A stretch of DNA of 10,744 nucleotides from Desulfurellales bacterium (GTDB lineage: Bacteria > Campylobacterota_A > Desulfurellia > Desulfurellales > Hippeaceae). The position numbers and the translations under genes were made by a program. The notes under the pieces are model-generated. The model had not been told where the DNA came from. It ran no database searches and was given only the letters and a program-made list of their open reading frames with translations. This document shows, one piece after another, positions 6,386 through 10,744 of the stretch; within the stretch, counting starts at the first letter, position 1, and each line of letters starts with the position of its first letter. The stretch spans positions 1 through 10,744 of the forward strand of contig JALTDI010000096.1 in assembly GCA_027074255.1 (NCBI GenBank), given 5' to 3'.

Positions 6386-9022
6386 TTGACATCCAAGTAT
6401 CGCCTTTTCAGAGAATTTTATTATTCAATGGAAGCCATATATGGCTATCTCGCAGAAAGTGCGGATGCCGATATGGCTTTTTCTTATTTTGAGGACTTTC
6501 TCATAAATTCAACGGCAAAATCCACCATATTTGAGCTGCTTGCGTCGTTTAATGTTGTCGGTGAGATTTTATTCGGTATCTTTTCCCAATCTAACACCCT
6601 TTCTTCATATCTGATAAACAATACTCAAAAAATTTTTTGGCTTATAGAAAATGAGACGCTATCTGTATCCAAAACTAAGGAAAATTTTTACGATGAGATT
6701 TTTAAACTTATAAAAAATATTGACAGCGCCGATAGACAAGACTTTTTCCTAAGACAATATAGAAAAGAAGAGTATCTAAGGATTGCATCAAGGGAAATCA
6801 TAGAAGCCTGCGATTTTACTCAAATAATGAAAGAGCTATCCAATTTGGCAAACGCTTTGATTGAAGCTGCTCTTTGGTGTGCAGAAAAAAGGCTCAAAAA
6901 AAGATACGGATACGCAAGAAACGGAATATGTGTGATAGGTATGGGCAAACTTGGAAACTTAGAATTAAATTTTTCATCGGACATAGATTTACTGTTTGTT
7001 CATTCGGAAGAGAAATATGCCGAATATTACAACCGTTTGGCCAAAGAGGTTATATCCATATTGAACGATAATAAAGAAGGCGGATTTGTATATAGGGTTG
7101 ATATGAGACTGCGTCCGGGAGGACGTGCGGCTGCTTTGTCTTTGAGTGTGGAAGAATATGAGAACTACTATTCTACATTTGGACAGCTGTGGGAGAGAAT
7201 GGCTCTTGTAAAAGCTCATCACTCAGCAGGTGACAATCAATTGGCTGATGAATTTTTAGAAACGATAGAGCCCTTTGTGTATAAAAAATCGCTGGATTTG
7301 GAATATATAGAGGCAATACGTTCTTTGATGTTTAAAATAAAGAAGTATTCAAAGACGACTATTCACAGCGAGTTTATACCGGTTAATAAAATTGATGTTA
7401 AAAAAGGGAGCGGCGGCATAAGAGAAATCGAGTTTATAGTAAATTATTTTCAGCTAATATACGGAGGAAGGGAAAAACGTTTGAGGCATATTTCAACCGT
7501 TGGAGGATTGAATATACTGGAAGAAAAAGGATACATAGATAATGGTTCTTCGTCTTTGTTAAAAGAGGCCTATCTGTTTTTTAGAAAGATAGAGCATAAA
7601 ATACAGCTTTTGGATGAAAGGCAGACTCAGAGTCTGCCCGTTGAGAAAGAAAATTTGGAAAAGCTTGCAAAAAAACTTGGTATGAGCTTTGAAGAATTTA
7701 CAGAAAGGTATAACAATATTACGGATAAAGTGCATTCTATTTTTAACAGCATATTCATTCGTGACGATAAGATTCCCGTATTCGGAACAGTTGACGATAT
7801 AGAAGCGTTTTTGTTTGAATATGATATTGAAGATGCTCAAATGCTTTCATATACGATTAAGGAAACGGTTAAAAAGTTTTTGGCAAAGGATATAAAAAGA
7901 AAGCTTATAGAGGATATTTTCGATTATTCTTTTAAATTTGTAAAAAAAGATATGCTTGCCAACTGCTTCAAGGGTTTTAGCTTTATAAACCCCATATATA
8001 CGGTTACGATGTTTGAAAATAAAAAGCTATTCGATGTTTTTTTAAAGATGCTTTCTGTAAATCTCCATCCTATGCTTGCAAGAAACAGTGAAGTATTTGA
8101 ATATCTTGCTGCCTCAGATAGGGATATTGCTTTTTCAAACTTTGAAAAAAAAGATTATGAAAAGGCTGTATTGATAGCCATTTTCGATTTTTTTGCCAAC
8201 CCTTTGGACTATAATTTCGACATATTTAATGAATTCACACTCGGATTTATAAAAAATACTGCCAAAAAGTACGATAGGGATAATAATCTATGCATAGTCG
8301 GATACGGTAAATCGGCAACAGGTGAATTGTTTATAGGCAGTGATCTTGATTTAGTTTTCATAGCAAGGAAAAATTCATATCTCTATACGAGCAGTGTGCA
8401 GAAAATCATAAAAGAGCTCAGCAGCTTGTATGATGTGGATTTGAGATTGAGGCCATACGGTGAAAAGGGTTCTATTGTTTCCGATTTGGATTATCTATGT
8501 GATTATTTTGCAAAAAGTGCACGGGCTTGGGAAAAGCAGGCCGCTCAAAAATCCAGGATAATATATTGCGGATTTGATAAGGATGAGGTTGAAGAACTTT
8601 ATAAAAAATTTATCATAACCAAACACCCTACGCGCCTTGAAATGCTTGAAATGAAAAGTAAGATAGAAAAAACCAAGGGTAGGATTTTTGATATAAAGAG
8701 TGTAGCAGGCGGCATAACCGATATAGAGTTTTTGGCACAGTCCGTCTGTTTTGAAAACGGCTGCATCAAGATAGGCAAATCGTGTCTTGAACTGCTGGAT
8801 ATTATTGAAAAAATGGGTTTGATGGATGTGGAAATATTAAGAAAAACTTATGTTTTTTATACCTCTATACTGAATTTTAAGAGGGTTTCTTCAAAGGGCT
8901 CTGTTGTGGATGATTTTGAAACGATAGAGTTTTTAAGCGGTTTTAAAGATATACGACTAAAAATAGAAAAATACAGAAAGAGTGTAAAGAAAATGTTTGA
9001 TGACTGGTTTGTATCGTGCTGA
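6386..9022 (+). CDS. glnE: Bifunctional glutamine synthetase adenylyltransferase/adenylyl-removing enzyme
   Basis: GlnE adjusts glutamine synthetase activity to nitrogen status by adding or removing AMP on its subunits, under PII control. From the TTG at 6386 it has 878 residues (E. coli about 946) and two nucleotidyltransferase domains. The N-terminal, AMP-removing domain has GMGKLGNLEL (185-194), SSDIDLLF (197-204), VYRVDMRLRPGG (235-246) and GSGGIREIEF (341-350), so its catalytic aspartates are D199, D201 and D239. The C-terminal, AMP-adding domain has GYGKSATGEL (639-648), SDLDLVF (652-658), YDVDLRLRP (682-690) and AGGITDIEF (774-782), with D653, D655 and D685. The C-terminal glycine motif differs from the usual GKLGG and the spacing to the third aspartate is short, but all key acids remain. 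The frame is open upstream to the secF stop, so the true start may be an ATT at 6320 (900 residues); an ATG at 6428 is also possible. It overlaps maf by 7 bases. No glnA or PII gene is nearby. Confidence 0.93.
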   Translation: MTSKYRLFREFYYSMEAIYGYLAESADADMAFSYFEDFLINSTAKSTIFELLASFNVVGEILFGIFSQSNTLSSYLINNTQKIFWLIENETLSVSKTKENFYDEIFKLIKNIDSADRQDFFLRQYRKEEYLRIASREIIEACDFTQIMKELSNLANALIEAALWCAEKRLKKRYGYARNGICVIGMGKLGNLELNFSSDIDLLFVHSEEKYAEYYNRLAKEVISILNDNKEGGFVYRVDMRLRPGGRAAALSLSVEEYENYYSTFGQLWERMALVKAHHSAGDNQLADEFLETIEPFVYKKSLDLEYIEAIRSLMFKIKKYSKTTIHSEFIPVNKIDVKKGSGGIREIEFIVNYFQLIYGGREKRLRHISTVGGLNILEEKGYIDNGSSSLLKEAYLFFRKIEHKIQLLDERQTQSLPVEKENLEKLAKKLGMSFEEFTERYNNITDKVHSIFNSIFIRDDKIPVFGTVDDIEAFLFEYDIEDAQMLSYTIKETVKKFLAKDIKRKLIEDIFDYSFKFVKKDMLANCFKGFSFINPIYTVTMFENKKLFDVFLKMLSVNLHPMLARNSEVFEYLAASDRDIAFSNFEKKDYEKAVLIAIFDFFANPLDYNFDIFNEFTLGFIKNTAKKYDRDNNLCIVGYGKSATGELFIGSDLDLVFIARKNSYLYTSSVQKIIKELSSLYDVDLRLRPYGEKGSIVSDLDYLCDYFAKSARAWEKQAAQKSRIIYCGFDKDEVEELYKKFIITKHPTRLEMLEMKSKIEKTKGRIFDIKSVAGGITDIEFLAQSVCFENGCIKIGKSCLELLDIIEKMGLMDVEILRKTYVFYTSILNFKRVSSKGSVVDDFETIEFLSGFKDIRLKIEKYRKSVKKMFDDWFVSC

Positions 9023-9549
9023 TATTTGCAACAGGCTCTGCGGCGCGGAGAAAATTGATAAAAATGTGTAAAAAGAATGCAGTCTTTAAAAATCCGAAAA
9101 TTGACGAAAGAAGGTTTGATAAAGAGAATGTTTATGATTATCTTCAAAGAGTGACATACATGAAAGCTGTAAGTTTTGTAAATAAGAACTCGATTGTTGC
9201 CGCTGCCGATACGATAATATTTTATAAGGATAAAATAATAGGCAAACCGATAAACAGAGAAAATGCTTTTGAGATACTATCTATGCTTTCTGGTAATTAT
9301 CACTGCTGTTTTAGTGCTGCTACCATATTATCTATGAAAGGGTATGAATTTTTTACCGATTATGCCGTTGTGTATATGGATAAATTGAATAGTGAGCAGA
9401 TAAATTTATATTTAGATTCAAACGAGTACAAAAATAGGGCTGCGGGATACGCAATCCAAGGACTTGCTTCAAACTTTTTAAGGGTCGTTAAGGGTGATAT
9501 CAATACAGTTATCGGATTTCCTATGAAAAAATTGTGCAGGATTATTTGA
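9016..9549 (+). CDS. maf: Maf-family nucleotide pyrophosphatase
   Basis: Maf proteins hydrolyse non-canonical or modified nucleoside triphosphates to monophosphates, and some are linked to septum control. This 177-residue protein is a little shorter than the usual 190-200. Family residues visible are E31 (KIDERRFD), K50 (YMKAV), the catalytic D65 (AAADTI), K77 (IIGKPIN), the LSGNYH segment (91-96) and Q148 (AAGYAIQGLA). The N-terminal motif, normally SPRR, reads S-A-A-R (residues 8-11), so the first arginine appears to be missing. I cannot tell the dTTP/UTP type from the 7-methyl-GTP type. The GTG at 9016 overlaps the glnE end by 7 bases and gives the expected LIFATGS opening. The final bases of the gene overlap a promoter for the next gene. 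Confidence 0.9.
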   Translation: MLIFATGSAARRKLIKMCKKNAVFKNPKIDERRFDKENVYDYLQRVTYMKAVSFVNKNSIVAAADTIIFYKDKIIGKPINRENAFEILSMLSGNYHCCFSAATILSMKGYEFFTDYAVVYMDKLNSEQINLYLDSNEYKNRAAGYAIQGLASNFLRVVKGDINTVIGFPMKKLCRII

Positions 9550-9573
9550 TAAAACTGATTGAAAATGTATAAT
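9546..9573 (+). promoter_or_regulatory. Sigma-70-type promoter for the PpiD-like gene
   Basis: TTGATA (9546-9551, five of six matches to TTGACA) and a perfect TATAAT (9568-9573) are separated by 16 bases. Transcription would begin near 9580, giving a leader of about 45 bases. The -35 element lies across the maf stop codon. It stands in the only sizeable gap in the window, directly before a gene with a strong ribosome binding site, which makes a chance match less likely. The rest of the 75-base gap holds an A/T-rich run but no hairpin terminator, so read-through from maf is also possible. Confidence 0.6.
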
Positions 9574-9609
9574 GAGCTTTCGAATAGTTGATGTTTTTAA
9601 AAAAATTTA

Positions 9610-9616
9610 GAGGGAG
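9610..9616 (+). promoter_or_regulatory. Shine-Dalgarno GAGGGAG of the PpiD-like gene
   Basis: GAGGGAG ends 8 bases before the ATG at 9625 and fixes this start for the downstream gene. Confidence 0.75.
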
Positions 9617-9624
9617 TTTTTGGT

Positions 9625-10744
9625 ATGATTACTTTTTTTAGGGATAACATTAAAAAGTTTGCTATTTTTTTGTGGATAGCGGTTATAGCTTTTGTTATTG
9701 GCGGTGCTTATCTATTTGTAAGGGGCCCTTTTACAATGGGCGGCAACACAGCTATCAGAGTAGGCGATATCAAGATATCAATGCCTGAATACAGAAAAAC
9801 CTACAACAATGTTTATAAATTTTACGTTCAGATGCTGACACAGATTAAGGGCGGGCATGTTACAGACAGTGATATAAAGAAGCTTAATATAAAGAAGAAA
9901 ACCATAGAAACCTTAATCGAAAGAGCGCTGCTTTTGCAGGAAGCGCACAAAGAGGGAATTAAGGTGACGGATGCGGATGTTGAAAGGAAGATTGAATCCA
10001 ACATGACATTCTATTCCAACGGTCATTTTTCCAAACAGAAGTATCTTGCCATATTGCAAGCAAACAATATAAACCCGAGAGAGTATGAAGACTCTTTGAA
10101 GATGTCATTATACATAGATAAACTAAAAAGCAGGGTGTTAAAAAATGTTGCCGTAACGCCGCAGGAAGTTAAGAAATATTTCGATGAGAATTACTCTAAG
10201 GTTGATTTAAAGTATGTTTATCTGCCGTATAAGAAAATGGAGAAGTATGTAAAAATTAACGATAAGGTTTTGAAGAGCTATTATAATAAGCACAAAGAGG
10301 AATTCAGAATACCCACTCAGCTAAAATTTAATTATGTGCTTATAGGATTGGATTATGCAAAATCAAAGATTAAGGTGTCGGATAACCAATCGAAGCAGTT
10401 CTACGAAGACCATATCTCATATTTCCAGGTTCCTTTAAGAATCAGAGCGGCTCATATTTTGATAGGCAATAACAGCAGCAAAGACAATAAAACCGATGAG
10501 CAGCTCAAAAAGGAAGCATATAAGGTCTACAGCGAGATAAAGGACAAAAAAATTACTTTTAAAAAAGCGGCTATGAGGTATTCAACAGACAAGTATTCAA
10601 AAAAAGTGGGCGGAGAACTGGGATATATCACAAAAGATATGGTTGTTCCGGGATTTTGGAATGGTATTAAGGATTTAAAAGTAGGTGAGATATCAAAACC
10701 CTTCAAATCTAAATTCGGGTATCATATTGCAAAGGTTGAGGATA
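9625..10744 (+). CDS. PpiD/SurA-type membrane-anchored peptidyl-prolyl isomerase; 3' partial
   Basis: The frame runs from the ATG at 9625 off the right edge without a stop, so 373 residues are visible. It begins with a basic cytoplasmic stretch (MITFFRDNIKK) and one membrane anchor (about residues 12-32), as in PpiD, with the remainder predicted to be periplasmic. A SurA/PpiD-like helical chaperone domain follows (about 45-195; VGDIKISMPEYRKTY, then ETLIERALLLQEAHKEGIKV). A parvulin-type isomerase domain begins near 272 with RIRAAHILIG. It continues through FKKAAMRYSTD (312-322), GGELGYITKDMVVPGF (329-344) and FGYHIAKVED (364-373), where the window ends. Three short repeats (177-202, 211-241, 251-281) lead into the isomerase domain. 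Such proteins help newly exported, especially outer-membrane, proteins fold as they leave SecYEG, which suits the nearby yajC-secD-secF. It has its own likely promoter. Without the C-terminus, PpiD versus another SurA-like foldase is not fully settled. Confidence 0.9.
   Translation, partial: MITFFRDNIKKFAIFLWIAVIAFVIGGAYLFVRGPFTMGGNTAIRVGDIKISMPEYRKTYNNVYKFYVQMLTQIKGGHVTDSDIKKLNIKKKTIETLIERALLLQEAHKEGIKVTDADVERKIESNMTFYSNGHFSKQKYLAILQANNINPREYEDSLKMSLYIDKLKSRVLKNVAVTPQEVKKYFDENYSKVDLKYVYLPYKKMEKYVKINDKVLKSYYNKHKEEFRIPTQLKFNYVLIGLDYAKSKIKVSDNQSKQFYEDHISYFQVPLRIRAAHILIGNNSSKDNKTDEQLKKEAYKVYSEIKDKKITFKKAAMRYSTDKYSKKVGGELGYITKDMVVPGFWNGIKDLKVGEISKPFKSKFGYHIAKVED
10153..10464 (+). repeat. Three degenerate protein repeats before the parvulin domain
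   Basis: Within the PpiD-like protein, three segments share the pattern hydrophobic-[TNS]-x-x-x-x-K-x-[YF]-[YF]-x-x-[HN] followed by a strand ending in a Y-hydrophobic or H-I-L-I stretch. They are VTPQEVKKYFDENY (177-190), INDKVLKSYYNKHKEEF (211-227) and VSDNQSKQFYEDHISYF (251-267), with starts 34 and 40 residues apart. The third one runs directly into the isomerase domain (AHILIG). The DNA is not noticeably repetitive, so any duplication is old. Confidence 0.5.

Noticed and set aside
8857..9147. Minus-strand frame across the glnE-maf junction
   Set aside because: It covers the ends of two well-supported genes and has no recognisable features.
9559..9564. TTGAAA as -35 element for the TATAAT at 9568
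   Set aside because: The spacing is only 3 bases; TTGATA at 9546 with 16 bases is the plausible partner.
9594..9609. T/A-rich stretch between maf and the PpiD-like gene as a terminator
   Set aside because: There is no GC stem ahead of it, so an intrinsic terminator is not supported.

Overview
The window is a dense, one-strand stretch of bacterial chromosome. Every gene I accept is on the + strand, the DNA is AT-rich, and most genes overlap or sit a few bases apart. GlnE, separate SecD and SecF with YajC, and a membrane-anchored PpiD/SurA-type foldase all point to a Gram-negative bacterium. The low GC, lysine-rich proteins and gene mix would fit a Hippea/Desulfurella-like bacterium or another AT-rich deep-branching proteobacterial relative. 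That placement is inference and cannot be settled from the sequence alone.

Layout. Bases 2-1252 are the C-terminal part of an M16-family (insulinase-like) protein that lacks the zinc motif; its start lies before the window. It overlaps a Xer tyrosine recombinase (1242-2084), which overlaps ispD (2081-2719), which overlaps ispF (2704-3186), which overlaps a 71-residue DUF2905-type membrane protein (3183-3398). Next come the Sec accessory genes yajC (3407-3709), secD (3735-5324) and secF (5336-6316). glnE (to 9022) follows and overlaps maf (9016-9549). The next 75-base gap carries a good sigma-70-type promoter and a strong ribosome binding site for a PpiD/SurA-type peptidyl-prolyl isomerase that runs off the right edge (9625-10744).

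How the genes relate. From the M16 gene to maf the gaps and overlaps range from -16 to +25 bases, except for the 69 bases before the conventional glnE start. This looks like one long transcription unit with translational coupling. It mixes housekeeping jobs: chromosome dimer resolution (Xer), two steps of the MEP isoprenoid pathway (IspD, IspF), protein export (YajC-SecD-SecF), nitrogen control of glutamine synthetase (GlnE) and nucleotide house-cleaning (Maf). The PpiD-like protein works on substrates emerging from the Sec translocon, so it fits beside secDF, although it appears to have its own promoter.

I see no mobile element, CRISPR array, RNA gene or clearly new multi-gene system. The points most worth checking are a probable non-AUG (ATT) start for glnE, the out-of-frame 16-base ispD/ispF overlap, a degenerate M16 subunit that keeps the Arg/Tyr substrate pair, an altered SPRR motif in Maf, a divergent C-terminal glycine motif in GlnE, and a threefold repeat in front of the PpiD isomerase domain.
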